Shown here piece by piece: positions 8,887-18,199 of a stretch of DNA of 44,927 bases; positions within the stretch are counted from its first letter, which is position 1; every line of letters begins with the position of its first letter. Source of the stretch: Chitinophagales bacterium (GTDB lineage: Bacteria > Bacteroidota > Bacteroidia > Chitinophagales > Saprospiraceae); assembly GCA_026928325.1 (NCBI GenBank), contig JAIXKS010000008.1, forward strand, positions 1-44,927, in the 5' to 3' direction. The translations under genes and the position numbers were made by a program. The notes beneath the pieces are model-generated. The model saw only the letters and a list, made by a program, of their open reading frames with translations. It made no database searches and had not been told where the DNA came from.

Positions 8887-9362
8887 ATTATAAAAATAGC
8901 GACGGAGTAAAGCGATATATAGATGAAATCTATGCAGGTGGCTATAACAGATATCATGAATTTGAATACAAGTATTCCGATGAAAATAAAATAAAAATAT
9001 TATCCGAGCTCTTTGACCTTTGGGATGCGTTCGATGATGACGTTCGGTCTTTTTTAGCCTATAATGGCTTAGGAAATTATGTTTATGGCAAATGGTGTTG
9101 TTTTGATGATATAGTCCCGCTTATTATCCAACACGCAGACAAACCGGAGGTCATTGAAGCGATAGAACCCTTATTCCAAAAAGGACTCTTTGCAGTTGAT
9201 TTGTTGAAACAATTGGTACAAGAAAAAATAAAGGTCGTAGCTTGGGAAGAATCTATAAGAAATCGATGGACGGAAAAATCCTTTAAAGAAATCAACATGG
9301 ATACCAATGTGTTGACGATGTATAGAAATATTGATCAATATTTGAAGGCATTAGGTGCTTGA
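8874..9362 (+). CDS. Uncharacterised 162-aa acidic protein
   Basis: I do not recognise this protein. It is largely helical by composition, rich in Asp, Glu, Tyr and Trp, has no signal peptide or membrane segment, and contains an aromatic/Cys patch YVYGKWCCFDD near the middle. The ATG lies inside the 3' end of the DUF6929-like gene (13-bp overlap, different frame), which is strong evidence for a shared transcript and coupled translation. It is followed by a small palindrome at 9443-9459 and then by the convergent lipoprotein gene. Possible roles, such as a partner or regulator of the upstream propeller, are speculation. Confidence 0.65.
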   Translation: MESLDYKNSDGVKRYIDEIYAGGYNRYHEFEYKYSDENKIKILSELFDLWDAFDDDVRSFLAYNGLGNYVYGKWCCFDDIVPLIIQHADKPEVIEAIEPLFQKGLFAVDLLKQLVQEKIKVVAWEESIRNRWTEKSFKEINMDTNVLTMYRNIDQYLKALGA

Positions 9363-9442
9363 ATTATGGATGCGCATCTAAAGGCGCGCAAGTTCTTTTC
9401 TTGATCTGATATTTACCGAGCGAAACAATGCGAATTTTAGCA

Positions 9443-9459
9443 AATCATGGTACATGATT
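9443..9459. repeat. Short inverted repeat after the 8874 gene
   Basis: AATCATG and CATGATT form perfect 7-bp arms around a GTA loop, 80 bp after the stop codon at 9362. There is no T-run directly after it on the plus strand, so it is at best a weak terminator. Confidence 0.3.
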
Positions 9460-9475
9460 CTTTGGTAGCGTTGGG

Positions 9476-9509
9476 CTAAAAAACAAAAAGCCACGTTAAA
9501 TACGCGGCT
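9476..9509 (-). terminator. Rho-independent terminator of the lipoprotein gene
   Basis: Read on the minus strand, AGCCGCG, a 7-nt loop and CGTGGCT (9489-9509) form a stem with one mismatch. It is followed by TTTTTGTTTTTT. It lies about 40 bp past the stop codon of the lipoprotein gene. Confidence 0.75.
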
Positions 9510-9547
9510 CCTTGCTTATTTTATAATTCAATTGACGTTGTCAGTTT

Positions 9548-10486
9548 TTATAATTTAACATCAAATAAATAGTAGTCATTGTTGTTTTCAGTTGTAACTA
9601 CTACATCGGCAGTATAAAGTAAATAGTATTTTTCACCATTTTTTACGATAAAGATATCACCTGCTTGTACTTTTTCGGAAACATCTCTTTGTCCATCTGT
9701 ACTTTTATTAGTGAAAGCTACGCCATTACCCCAAAGTGCAACAATCTGCTCTTTGAATAATACATCGTCAAATGAGAAATTTTCAGAAATACCGTTTTGT
9801 CCTTTTTTAATGTACTTGATTTCAGAACCATTCATTCCGGAAATCTGCTGTTTCCATGTTTGGTCATTCAATACATCAACGATACCTTCATCTCTGATTT
9901 CAGCTTCTTTAGAACTTGGGTTTGTGCTAAGTGTACCTGTACTTGCACCTGTATCCAAATCTAGACCACCTTGACCAGCAGGACCTGATTGGTTTAATAG
10001 CTGTCCTTCAAGGGTATTAACCCTAGTTCCTACTACATTGATGATTAAAGATACTTTAGATGAATGGCCTTTATCATCTGTTACAAGAAATTCATAAGTT
10101 TTAGCTTCAATTGTTGGATGAGCTTTGATTGTAATTCGTTGTTCAAAAGCATTCACTCTATCTTGAAGTAACAATAGTGGGTTTGCTACACCTACAGAAC
10201 CATCAAAAGAAATTCGATCCGTAGTTATGTCAATTTTTTCTCCATCTTCTAAGATTGTCAATGTGTACATAGGATTTGATCCCTTTGCCGCAGAAAGATA
10301 CACAGAAAAACTTTCACCTAAAGCTACATCGCTATCTTCAGTTATATATCCTAATGCCTCATTGAGTTTTACACTTGGTGGTGTTGTCGTGTCAATTGGA
10401 TTATCTACATCGTCACCGCATGATGTAAGGAATAATGAAAATACGCCAAAAGCAAAAAATAATTTTAAAAATGTTAATCGATTCAT
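9548..10486 (-). CDS. Surface or periplasmic lipoprotein, function unknown
   Basis: The 312-aa product begins with a hydrophobic signal ending in the lipobox LTSCG, with the lipid-bearing Cys at residue 23, followed by GDDVDNP. Asp right after the CGD start is common on Bacteroidota outer-membrane lipoproteins. The next ~120 residues look like an Ig-like beta domain (strands around SFSVYLSAAKGS and YEFLVTDDKGHSSKVSLIINV). A Gly/Ser/Thr-rich linker follows, then a C-terminal domain ending YLLYTADVVVTTENNNDYYLFDVKL-like strands. I recognise no named family. It is monocistronic, with its own terminator. Confidence 0.65.
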   Translation of the reverse strand: MNRLTFLKLFFAFGVFSLFLTSCGDDVDNPIDTTTPPSVKLNEALGYITEDSDVALGESFSVYLSAAKGSNPMYTLTILEDGEKIDITTDRISFDGSVGVANPLLLLQDRVNAFEQRITIKAHPTIEAKTYEFLVTDDKGHSSKVSLIINVVGTRVNTLEGQLLNQSGPAGQGGLDLDTGASTGTLSTNPSSKEAEIRDEGIVDVLNDQTWKQQISGMNGSEIKYIKKGQNGISENFSFDDVLFKEQIVALWGNGVAFTNKSTDGQRDVSEKVQAGDIFIVKNGEKYYLLYTADVVVTTENNNDYYLFDVKL

Positions 10487-11012
10487 ATTATGCTAATTTA
10501 AAAATTACAAGTTATACTAGTGCTTTGCAGAGCACTATACTAAAGACGTTAAATAATGTCTAGGTCACTGAATGAACACTTTAATTTTTTAAAAAGTTTA
10601 AATTTTATATCTTAAATTATTCATTCTTTAACGTATTATTGGGTTATTACTTTTATTATTGAGGTAGATGGAACAAAATTCTGTTTAACTTTATAACGAA
10701 ACTAGGCTTCGATTTGTTATCTTTATCCGAAAAAACAATAGTGAATATCCGGAATTGGTCATGTATTATGAACGATATCTTGGTTTACAAATTTCGATGC
10801 ACGTAGAATCGCACTCAGAGCCAAATTAAAAAGTCTTCCTCATTATAATGGTTATTCCTCCGCTCTTCGATTGTCATTCAAGTCATTAAGTCGATTACAA
10901 TTGCACTTGATCGTCTGCTTGTTTGAGGATCCTTTTTTATAGATAATTGAAAAGGCAAGCCAACATATCACAAAAAGACTGTATATTTATGCCTTGATAA
11001 ATATCGATAATT
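10487..11012. other. Intergenic region between lipoprotein and sbcD
   Basis: This 526-bp gap separates two divergent genes. It holds a 7-bp inverted repeat, TAGTGCT (10518-10524) / AGCACTA (10531-10537), just upstream of the lipoprotein gene, which could be an operator. I see no convincing ORF, RNA gene or consensus TAnnTTTG box in the rest. Confidence 0.5.
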
Positions 11013-12218
11013 ATGCGCATACTACATACTGCGGATTGGCATCTTGGCAAAAGATTGGATTTTTACTTGCGGCTGGAAGAGCAAAAGGCGGTACTCAAGG
11101 AAATCATTCACATCGCCGATGAGCAAGCTGTTGATTTGGTAATTATAGCCGGAGATCTATTTGATACCTTTAATCCTCCGGTTGAAGCCATAGAGTTGCT
11201 TTACAGTACGGTAAGTAAATTGGCCAAAGGCGGTAAAGTACCGGTAATCGCCATCGCCGGCAACCATGATTCGCCAGATAGAATCCAAGTTCCGGACATC
11301 TTTGCTCGCACTAATGGTGTCATCTTCATCGGGAATCCCATGGAAACCGTACCGATATTTAGTATCGAGGATGGGTTTAGCGTCAATCATACGGATCGAG
11401 GATATATAGAGATTTTATTGCCACAATATGATTATCCAGTTCGAATCGTTCATACCGCATTTGCCAATGAATTGCGATTAAAAGAATATTTTGGTGTCGA
11501 TAAGCAAGCTTCGCTCCAACAAAGTCTGGCAGAAAAATGGCAAAACCTTACCGACAAATATTGTGATGATTCCGGCGTCAACTTGCTGACAACCCATTTG
11601 TTTATGCAAAAGCGGCATGGCGAAAAACTCGAAGAGCCGGACGGAGAGAAGCCGCTTCATATCGGAAATGCCGACTTGGTGTATTCAGATGCTATTCCTC
11701 CAGCGATTCAGTATGCTGCCTTGGGTCATTTGCACGGATATCGCGATGTAGGCGTTCATCAACCCGTTACCTATAGCAGTTCTCCGCTTTGTTATTCATT
11801 TGCCGAAGCAGGACAGCAAAAGTACGTTGTTCTTATCGATGCACAACCCGGAGCCCCGGTAAAAGTCGAAAAAATCCCACTTCATGGCAGCAAAAAATTG
11901 GAACGCAAAACTTTTCATACGGTAATTGATGCGGTTCAGTGGCTTTCTGAAAATCAGGATGCGCTCGTCGAATTGACGATGGAAACCGATATGTATCTTT
12001 CGGCCGCAGACCAAAAACAACTTCATGACACGCATAGCGGTATCATCTACTTGATACCTAAAGTTAAAAGTCTGAGCATAAATACAGCGGTTAAGGCTGA
12101 AATTGATCTCAACAGAGATATACAAGAGTTGTTTGTTGATTTTTTTAAGTCCAAAAAAGATGGACAGACACCCAATCAAGAAATGTTAGATTTGTTTAAC
12201 GAAATCATTCAATTATAA
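11013..12218 (+). CDS. sbcD: Nuclease SbcCD subunit D (Mre11-like)
   Basis: This is the metallophosphoesterase-nuclease subunit that cuts DNA hairpins and protein-blocked ends together with SbcC. The 401-aa length is normal. The metal-binding motifs are intact and in order: HTADWHLGKRL, AGDLFDTFNPP, AGNHDSPDR, LTTHLF and LGHLHGYRDV, followed by the capping-domain entry YSSSPLCYSFAE. Its stop codon TAA overlaps the ATG of sbcC by one base (12218), the usual coupled arrangement. Promoter elements are not obvious. Confidence 0.97.
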   Translation: MRILHTADWHLGKRLDFYLRLEEQKAVLKEIIHIADEQAVDLVIIAGDLFDTFNPPVEAIELLYSTVSKLAKGGKVPVIAIAGNHDSPDRIQVPDIFARTNGVIFIGNPMETVPIFSIEDGFSVNHTDRGYIEILLPQYDYPVRIVHTAFANELRLKEYFGVDKQASLQQSLAEKWQNLTDKYCDDSGVNLLTTHLFMQKRHGEKLEEPDGEKPLHIGNADLVYSDAIPPAIQYAALGHLHGYRDVGVHQPVTYSSSPLCYSFAEAGQQKYVVLIDAQPGAPVKVEKIPLHGSKKLERKTFHTVIDAVQWLSENQDALVELTMETDMYLSAADQKQLHDTHSGIIYLIPKVKSLSINTAVKAEIDLNRDIQELFVDFFKSKKDGQTPNQEMLDLFNEIIQL

Positions 12219-15200
12219 TGCTACCACTAAAATTGACGATAGAAGGTTTGTATTCATACAAAGCAGCTCAAACGATAGACTTCAACCGATTGACAGAAGC
12301 CGGGTTGTTTGGAATTTTTGGAACGACAGGATCTGGAAAATCATCCATCCTTGAGGCCATTTCTTTTGTTTTATATGGAGATATCGAGCGAATGAACAGC
12401 CGTGAAAATCGGGCTTATAACATGATGAATCTCGCTTCGGATCGCTTGTTTATCGAATTGGACTTTTTAAATTACGAGCGCAAAACTTTTCGCATTAATA
12501 GAGAATATAAGCGCAATAAAAAGAAGTTTGATACCATCCTTTCACCCATCGTTGCTACCTATGAATGGATCGATGAACATTGGATTCCAACCAATAAAAC
12601 GGCAGAAGAAATCCTTGGTATCTCCTACGATAATTTCAAGAGAACCATCATCATCCCACAAGGTCAATTTAGAGAGTTTCTTGATCTAAAAGATACGGCA
12701 AGAACTCAAATGATGAAGGAAATCTTTGGCTTGGATCGCTATGATCTCCAGTATAAAGCGCAAGAATTGAGAAATAAAAGCCTTGAACAAGCTAATATCT
12801 TGCAAGGTGCATTAAGCTCATATTCTGAAGTTACGACAGAAGCCATCGAGGCGCAGCGCAAACGGCTTATGGATGAATCGCTGGTCATGGATGCCACAAA
12901 GAAGGAGTATGAAACTGTTCAGGATAATTACCACTCCCTCAAAAAATTAAAATCGGACTTTGACGATTTAAAGATTAAAACCGCCGAACTCCAAGCCAAA
13001 GTAGCACAAGAAGCCGAACACAACCAAAGGCAAACCCGATTGGAAACTTTTGAAAAGGTATCAAGGATATTACGTCCGCTGTTTGTCGAGAAAAGGAAGC
13101 TTCAGGATGGTATCGCAAAAATCAATAGTGAATTAAAAGGAGTATTCGCTTTATTAGAATCGCGCAAGGCATCCTTGCTACAAGCCGAATCGAAAAAGCA
13201 AACATTGACACCGCAGTTTGAAGCCTTGCCCACTAAGAGACAAGAGATATCTGATTTGAAAATCATAGAAATAGTGTTTGAAAATGTTGCTAAATACCAT
13301 GATTTATCGGGAAGAATCGAAAAAGGAAAGGTCATGGTGGCAGCAATTCAAAAGGAATTGGAACAAAACAGGACATCTATTTTGGATAAAGACTCTGCCA
13401 TACAACAGTTGCAGGCACAAAGGATGGATACAGGTTTATTAATTGCGATTGGAGAATGGTACTCAACAAGTAAAAACCTGAACGCGTTGCGTCTGCAAAA
13501 GGAAGCGGAAATTCAAAAAATAAAAATTGAAATAGAAAAAGAACAAGAAAGTCTCAATCAAAGAAAGATACAACCATCTGATTGGAAAATTGTCTTTGAA
13601 GGACAAGAAAAGCAACTTCAGGAACAAAAAGCTACACTAAACGAAAAAATTAATTCCTTGGAAGTACAGCAAAAACTGGCGCATTATTCGCATGAACTGC
13701 ATGACGGTATGCCTTGTCCTCTTTGTGGCTCCGAGCATCATCCCAATATCAGTATTATAGAAGATGTAACAGATACATTGAAGGATATAAAAATTCAAAT
13801 ACAAACGATTGATACGGAACTAAAAACACTCGACCATACAAAATCCGAAGTTGGGCGAATCATCCAGCGATTGGAAATGCTCGAACAACATCTTTATAAA
13901 GAAAAAACGGATTACACTTCGTTGTCGGAAGCAATTAATACGCATCAGGATACATTTTCATGGAATGAATTTGACAAAACAGATGCTTCCCTTTTCGAAA
14001 CCAAACGCCAACAGTCACAAGATGTCGAAAACCAAATGGAGCAACAACAAAAATCTCTGAGAACGCTGCGCGAAAAGGCAGAAGAACTATCCGGAAATGA
14101 GAAAAAATATACGAGTTTATTGAACGATTATCTACAGCAACAAAGCAATATAGCGGCTGAAATGAAAGCCAATGAAAGTCATCTTGTTCTCCTTAAAGTC
14201 GAAGATTATAAAGACCTTTCAGGAAAGGAGATAAAAGAAAAATATACAAGCTTAGAAACTTTCGTACAAACGATAGAACAGGAATATAATACAGTTAGTA
14301 ACCAAATCAACGACCTAAAACCCAATGTTGCAGCACAAACTACCTTATTAGAAACCTACCATCATCAACACGAACAGGCGTCTAATGATGCTAAAAAGGT
14401 AGATGGCGAGATACAGCAACAGTGCATACTTTTGCATATTGAGGCGGACGAAGCCCAGCAACTAATCAATCAAGATTTAGATATAGAAAAGGAACGCAAA
14501 ATCATCCATGATTTCCGAGTAGCGTTAGAAGTCCTGAAAGAGAAAGTAGCCGGTATAAAAGCCAAACTACAAGATGCTGCCTATGACGAGGCTTCTTGGT
14601 TGCAGATAGAAAAACAATATCAAGCCCTTAAAGAAAAACTCGATATTTATACCCAACAGACCGCTCAAATACAGGGAGAAATTAAGCGACTCGAAGCAAG
14701 TTATCACAAAAAAATGGAACTGACCAAGGAATACGAACAAGTCGAACACCGGACAAATAACCTTCAAACCCTCTATAATTTATTCAAAGGATCTGCATTT
14801 GTCAACTACGTTTCGTCCGTTTATTTACGGCAACTTTGCCAACATGCCAATGTGCGTTTTCGGCAGATGACGCACAACAGTCTTATTCTTGATCTTAATG
14901 AAAATAATGAATTTGAAATCATTGACAATCTTAATGAAGGCAGAACAAGAAGCATAAAAACACTATCCGGCGGACAAGCCTTTCAGGTGTCATTGAGCCT
15001 AGCACTAGCATTGGCAGAACGTGTTCAATCTCGATCCGGAACAGAAAGAAATTTTTTCTTTATAGATGAAGGCTTTGGTACTCAAGACAATCAAAGTGTC
15101 AACATTGTCTTTGAAACCTTGTTGAGCCTGAATAGAGAAAAGAAAGTCGTAGGTATCATTTCGCATGTAGATGAGTTAAAGGACCGAATTCCTATCTCTA

Positions 15201-15250
15201 TCACAGTCAATAATGATCACGAACGAGGCAGCATCATCTCATGGTCATAG
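12218..15250 (+). CDS. sbcC: Nuclease SbcCD subunit C (Rad50-like ATPase)
   Basis: A 1010-aa SMC-like ATPase that pairs with SbcD to process DNA ends, hairpins and palindromes. The N-terminal ATPase half has Walker A GTTGSGKSS (35-43) and the Q-loop region IIPQGQFREFL. Two long Gln/Glu/Lys-rich coiled coils flank the zinc hook CPLCGSEHHP (Cys500 and Cys503). The C-terminal half carries the ABC signature LSGGQAFQVSLSLALALAE, Walker B FFIDEGFGTQD and the switch His in IISHVDEL. All key residues are present, so the complex should be active. The gene is translationally coupled to sbcD. Confidence 0.97.
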   Translation: MLPLKLTIEGLYSYKAAQTIDFNRLTEAGLFGIFGTTGSGKSSILEAISFVLYGDIERMNSRENRAYNMMNLASDRLFIELDFLNYERKTFRINREYKRNKKKFDTILSPIVATYEWIDEHWIPTNKTAEEILGISYDNFKRTIIIPQGQFREFLDLKDTARTQMMKEIFGLDRYDLQYKAQELRNKSLEQANILQGALSSYSEVTTEAIEAQRKRLMDESLVMDATKKEYETVQDNYHSLKKLKSDFDDLKIKTAELQAKVAQEAEHNQRQTRLETFEKVSRILRPLFVEKRKLQDGIAKINSELKGVFALLESRKASLLQAESKKQTLTPQFEALPTKRQEISDLKIIEIVFENVAKYHDLSGRIEKGKVMVAAIQKELEQNRTSILDKDSAIQQLQAQRMDTGLLIAIGEWYSTSKNLNALRLQKEAEIQKIKIEIEKEQESLNQRKIQPSDWKIVFEGQEKQLQEQKATLNEKINSLEVQQKLAHYSHELHDGMPCPLCGSEHHPNISIIEDVTDTLKDIKIQIQTIDTELKTLDHTKSEVGRIIQRLEMLEQHLYKEKTDYTSLSEAINTHQDTFSWNEFDKTDASLFETKRQQSQDVENQMEQQQKSLRTLREKAEELSGNEKKYTSLLNDYLQQQSNIAAEMKANESHLVLLKVEDYKDLSGKEIKEKYTSLETFVQTIEQEYNTVSNQINDLKPNVAAQTTLLETYHHQHEQASNDAKKVDGEIQQQCILLHIEADEAQQLINQDLDIEKERKIIHDFRVALEVLKEKVAGIKAKLQDAAYDEASWLQIEKQYQALKEKLDIYTQQTAQIQGEIKRLEASYHKKMELTKEYEQVEHRTNNLQTLYNLFKGSAFVNYVSSVYLRQLCQHANVRFRQMTHNSLILDLNENNEFEIIDNLNEGRTRSIKTLSGGQAFQVSLSLALALAERVQSRSGTERNFFFIDEGFGTQDNQSVNIVFETLLSLNREKKVVGIISHVDELKDRIPISITVNNDHERGSIISWS

Positions 15251-15320
15251 CAGGTAAACTAATAATTGTGCTAAAATAGAAAAGAGCGGTTGGAGCGCCA
15301 AAGTATTAATAATACGAGTT

Positions 15321-15421
15321 CATCCGTGTGCTATTTTAAAAGGACCGCAGATAAAATATCCGTGAAAATCCACCCAATCAGCGTCATCGGCGTGCTATCT
15401 TATAAAGGAATCCAGATAAAA
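15321..15421. repeat. Degenerate direct repeat, likely a dispersed intergenic repeat
   Basis: CATCCGTGTGCTATTTTAAA begins at 15321 and the related CATCGGCGTGCTATCTTATA begins at 15385, 64 bp later. Both continue into AAGGA, then CAGATAAAA, so about 36 bp are repeated with a few changes and one indel. Between them lies ATCCGTGAAAATCCACCCAA. I recall similar GTGAAAATCC...GTCATCCG strings scattered between genes in other Bacteroidota, but I cannot search. Confidence 0.55.
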
Positions 15422-15450
15422 ATAAAACCTTATACTATTAAGAAACGGCT

Positions 15451-16050
15451 TTAATCCAAAATTGTCTTGTCTTTGACGACGAGTTTCCATCCGGCACTTC
15501 TTAGGGCAAAATCCATCATGGACAAATAGTCTTGTTTTTCCTCCTCTGCTTTTTTGATTAATTGAGCTGTATTGCTTTTTCCCGCTATAAATGCTTTGGC
15601 ATTTTTATTAATCAAGTTAAACTCTTCTTTAGTGAAGGAATTAAAAGTGCCTTCAGTGATGTCATAGTAATCCAAATCGTGATCGATAGATAAGATTTCA
15701 GCGGAAGGAAGTTCGTTAAGAAAAACGGTTTTTTTAAGGCTGTCAATAGTGATATTGATATTATTAAAGTCATATCCTACGGACACTTTAGCGGTTACTC
15801 GCAATAGAATTTTTTTACTAAACAGATTGAAATAATCGTATTTATAAGACTCTTTATAGTCGTAAATCTCCGAAAAATGTCCTTCAACGCTGATAAGCTT
15901 AGTAACCGTTTTTAATTTTTCTTGTATCACCGTTGTACTTTCCGACTTTTTGGACTCCAATAAAGAACTCCTGGTAAAATACCAAACAGCCATTCCACCC
16001 AATAAGAACGCTAAGATGACAACAATATATTTTTGAATTAAGGTTTTCAA
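15451..16050 (-). CDS. DUF4230 domain protein, membrane-anchored
   Basis: A 199-aa protein with a single N-terminal transmembrane segment (about residues 8-26, VVILAFLLGGMAVWYF) and a soluble domain matching DUF4230. The match rests on the early LKTVTKLISVEGHFSEIY, the central ILLRVTAKVSVGYDF and SILSIDHDLDYYD-like region, and an Ala/Lys/Glu helix before the C-terminus. Members are usually thought to face the periplasm or cell exterior; no activity is established. It lies downstream of, and on the same strand as, DUF3108, but a 218-bp gap makes a shared transcript uncertain. Confidence 0.8.
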   Translation of the reverse strand: MKTLIQKYIVVILAFLLGGMAVWYFTRSSLLESKKSESTTVIQEKLKTVTKLISVEGHFSEIYDYKESYKYDYFNLFSKKILLRVTAKVSVGYDFNNINITIDSLKKTVFLNELPSAEILSIDHDLDYYDITEGTFNSFTKEEFNLINKNAKAFIAGKSNTAQLIKKAEEEKQDYLSMMDFALRSAGWKLVVKDKTILD

Positions 16051-16268
16051 GGTTTTTTACAATTGTGCTTCATTTATATTATAACAATATTTCCGGCATT
16101 TGTTTTTCATAATTCGTATTAACTGTTACTCCAACATTACTTATTTCTTTTCGAAAAACTACTGTAAATAGCAACTGATATCATTGAACTTAAATCGTTG
16201 TAGCAATCATAAAAAAAGTTAAATATATGAAAGTGATTATCCGCTTTTATAAGCTTAAACGTCATCTT

Positions 16269-17090
16269 TTAGACCTTAGCAGCCAATGGATATTTGAGTC
16301 CTTTATGGGATTTTAATACCATTTTCACGCTTCCTACTGCTATTGGAGATTCAATAAGTAATGGTATCTTGTTCATATCGTCAGAGACCCATATCGTCAT
16401 CTTATTACCTTTTTTAAACACATTGCCAACGACCACTTCTGGATTGATGCGAATGGTATTGAATTTGCCTAAATCCTTGATCTTCTTTTGTTCTTTACCT
16501 TCTACAAGAATACCGATTGGAAAGATTTCTTTGTCTAGCATCATTTGAAGGTTCATTTTATCGCCTTTCCCATAATTATTCAAGTCTGTTGTACGCAATT
16601 TGTATAGATTAGACACCAAATCCTGCATACATCCCTCGTATTTGAGTGCCTGAACAGTTGCTGAGTTTTTGGTTTTACCCTGATAGGTATAAGCTATATT
16701 CTTGTTCTGTTCAAAATGAATACTATCGTACAGTCTATAATTGCCCTCTTCCACGATCCTGACAAAATTACTAGGAAGCATCGTATTTTTATCTATTTTC
16801 GAATAGAAATAGTCATTCACTTTAAATACGGATTCGTAGCTTGCATAGGTTTTTCCGATGGCTTGAATCTCGTAACTGTCATGGTTTTCCTTTACAGAAA
16901 AATCAACTTCTCCTGCAGGTATCCAGAGCAGCCCAAGATTGTAATATACTTTGTATGTCAACGACTCTCCATGATTGAATGTGTTATTTACAGCAGTACA
17001 TGGTATATTACTCACGTTGCCAGCCTTATATGTAAAAGAGATGGTCGCCAATGCAAGCGGAATCATCCAAATAAGCATTTTTTTACGCAT
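16269..17090 (-). CDS. DUF3108 domain periplasmic protein
   Basis: A 273-aa exported protein with an N-terminal signal peptide (MLIWMIPLALATISFTYKA). The mature part matches DUF3108: GESLTYKVYYNLGLLWIPAGEV at the start, YEIQAIGKTY, then TMLPSNFVRIVEEGNY, a middle YEGCMQDLVSNLYKLRT, and a final WVSDDMNKIPLLIESPI block ending near GSVKMVLKSH. The family probably forms an antiparallel beta-barrel-like fold in the periplasm; function is unknown. Its start overlaps the 3' end of the LPG-synthase-like gene by 8 bp, so the two are co-translated. That pairing may point to an envelope-lipid role, which is inference. Confidence 0.85.
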   Translation of the reverse strand: MRKKMLIWMIPLALATISFTYKAGNVSNIPCTAVNNTFNHGESLTYKVYYNLGLLWIPAGEVDFSVKENHDSYEIQAIGKTYASYESVFKVNDYFYSKIDKNTMLPSNFVRIVEEGNYRLYDSIHFEQNKNIAYTYQGKTKNSATVQALKYEGCMQDLVSNLYKLRTTDLNNYGKGDKMNLQMMLDKEIFPIGILVEGKEQKKIKDLGKFNTIRINPEVVVGNVFKKGNKMTIWVSDDMNKIPLLIESPIAVGSVKMVLKSHKGLKYPLAAKV

Positions 17091-18054
17091 GGTCTTCCTT
17101 TTTAAAATACTGATAAAAATTGGTTTTTGTCAATATATACAATCCGCCTAAAGCCGGAATAATCAAGTTAATAAACCACAACAGAAAGGTTGCTGCTAAT
17201 GCAATAATACTACTAACTCCCGATGCCGACCATACTAATATCGCAAGTTCTCCACGGGCTATGATACTCATGATGGTTGGCAATGGGATACCTGTTTGTA
17301 TCAGATAAATCCCGGTGATATTGGCCAACATTAACCCTGGTGAAACTTCGACGTGTAGGAAAATCATAATCAATACATACTGTCCTACATATACTGCATA
17401 TCTCAACAGCGACAATAGCAGTACCCGATGCAGCAGGGATGATGAATATAATCGTAGGCTTGTCAATCGATCTTTGTACTTGTGCAACCAGGTATTGTTG
17501 GTCACAAAATCTACCGCTTTCGGCAGATGATAGTACAATAGTAACAACAGCACAATCTGAATGGCTATCAGTATTGTAAACGGAACGAACCACGCATTTG
17601 TAACGGAAAAAACGTTTTTAAGAAAATAATAACTAAAGGTAAGTCCACCGGCGATATTCCAGAAATTTTGTGCAATACTGCCCAATAACGTAGCCGTGAT
17701 GACTTCGGGTTTTTGGTTTTTGTCGGAGGTAAGTGCCCTACCTGCATACTCACCGACTCTACCAGGAGTAAAGATGCCGGTAGCAATGCCGGCAAGTACG
17801 ATTTTGATTGCTTTTCGAATATGAATCGCCTCAAAAGGAGACATTAGCAGTTGCCATTTTTTACCTTCTAAGTACCAATTAAAAACCATCAATCCTATAA
17901 TTGCCATAAGCAAAAATACATACAGCGTATTTAGAGTTACGGATCGAAGTTGTTCCACAATTTGCAAAGTACCTTCACTGCGAAGTTGTCGGATGATTAG
18001 AACCAAAATGGTTGCGATCAGGCCATATTGGAGATATGTGATGACTTTTTTCAA
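17083..18054 (-). CDS. Lysylphosphatidylglycerol synthase-like (UPF0104/YbhN) membrane protein
   Basis: A 323-aa integral membrane protein with about eight hydrophobic segments and the family motif IFTPGRVGEYAGRAL near residue 95, as well as the late GIPLPTIMSIIARGE and ALGGLYIL. These match the LPG_synthase_TM (flippase-like) domain. It lacks the large C-terminal aminoacyl-transferase domain of MprF, so aminoacylation of lipids is not expected; lipid or polyprenol-linked substrate movement is the usual guess. It is the first gene of a two-gene unit with DUF3108. Confidence 0.85.
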   Translation of the reverse strand: MKKVITYLQYGLIATILVLIIRQLRSEGTLQIVEQLRSVTLNTLYVFLLMAIIGLMVFNWYLEGKKWQLLMSPFEAIHIRKAIKIVLAGIATGIFTPGRVGEYAGRALTSDKNQKPEVITATLLGSIAQNFWNIAGGLTFSYYFLKNVFSVTNAWFVPFTILIAIQIVLLLLLYYHLPKAVDFVTNNTWLHKYKDRLTSLRLYSSSLLHRVLLLSLLRYAVYVGQYVLIMIFLHVEVSPGLMLANITGIYLIQTGIPLPTIMSIIARGELAILVWSASGVSSIIALAATFLLWFINLIIPALGGLYILTKTNFYQYFKKEDHA

Positions 18055-18080
18055 AGGCGTGCTTATAAGATTATGACTAA

Positions 18081-18088
18081 CAAAAATA
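18081..18088 (-). promoter_or_regulatory. Putative -7 box of the LPG-synthase-like/DUF3108 unit
   Basis: The minus strand reads TATTTTTG, which fits TAnnTTTG. It lies 27 nt before the ATG at 18054. No clear -33 element is seen. Confidence 0.4.
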
Positions 18089-18187
18089 CAGATATTTATA
18101 CAATATTATGGAGATAACATTGTTTTTATTTTATATTTTCATTGCAATATCCATTGTGAAACTTTATATAAATACCACTTTTTTGTC

Positions 18188-18195
18188 TATTTTTG
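18188..18195 (+). promoter_or_regulatory. Putative -7 box immediately before the ABC ATPase start (leaderless candidate)
   Basis: TATTTTTG fits TAnnTTTG and ends only 4 bases before the ATG at 18200. If used as a -7 element, transcription would start at or next to the start codon, so the mRNA would have almost no leader. Confidence 0.4.
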
Positions 18196-18199
18196 CGAC

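Noticed and set aside
15251-15450. Possible CRISPR array
   Set aside because: There are only two degenerate repeat copies, with one spacer-like interval and no cas genes.
17213-17834. Frames of 126 and 88 codons in other frames of the LPG-synthase-like gene
   Set aside because: The membrane protein frame has clear family motifs; these have none and start internally.
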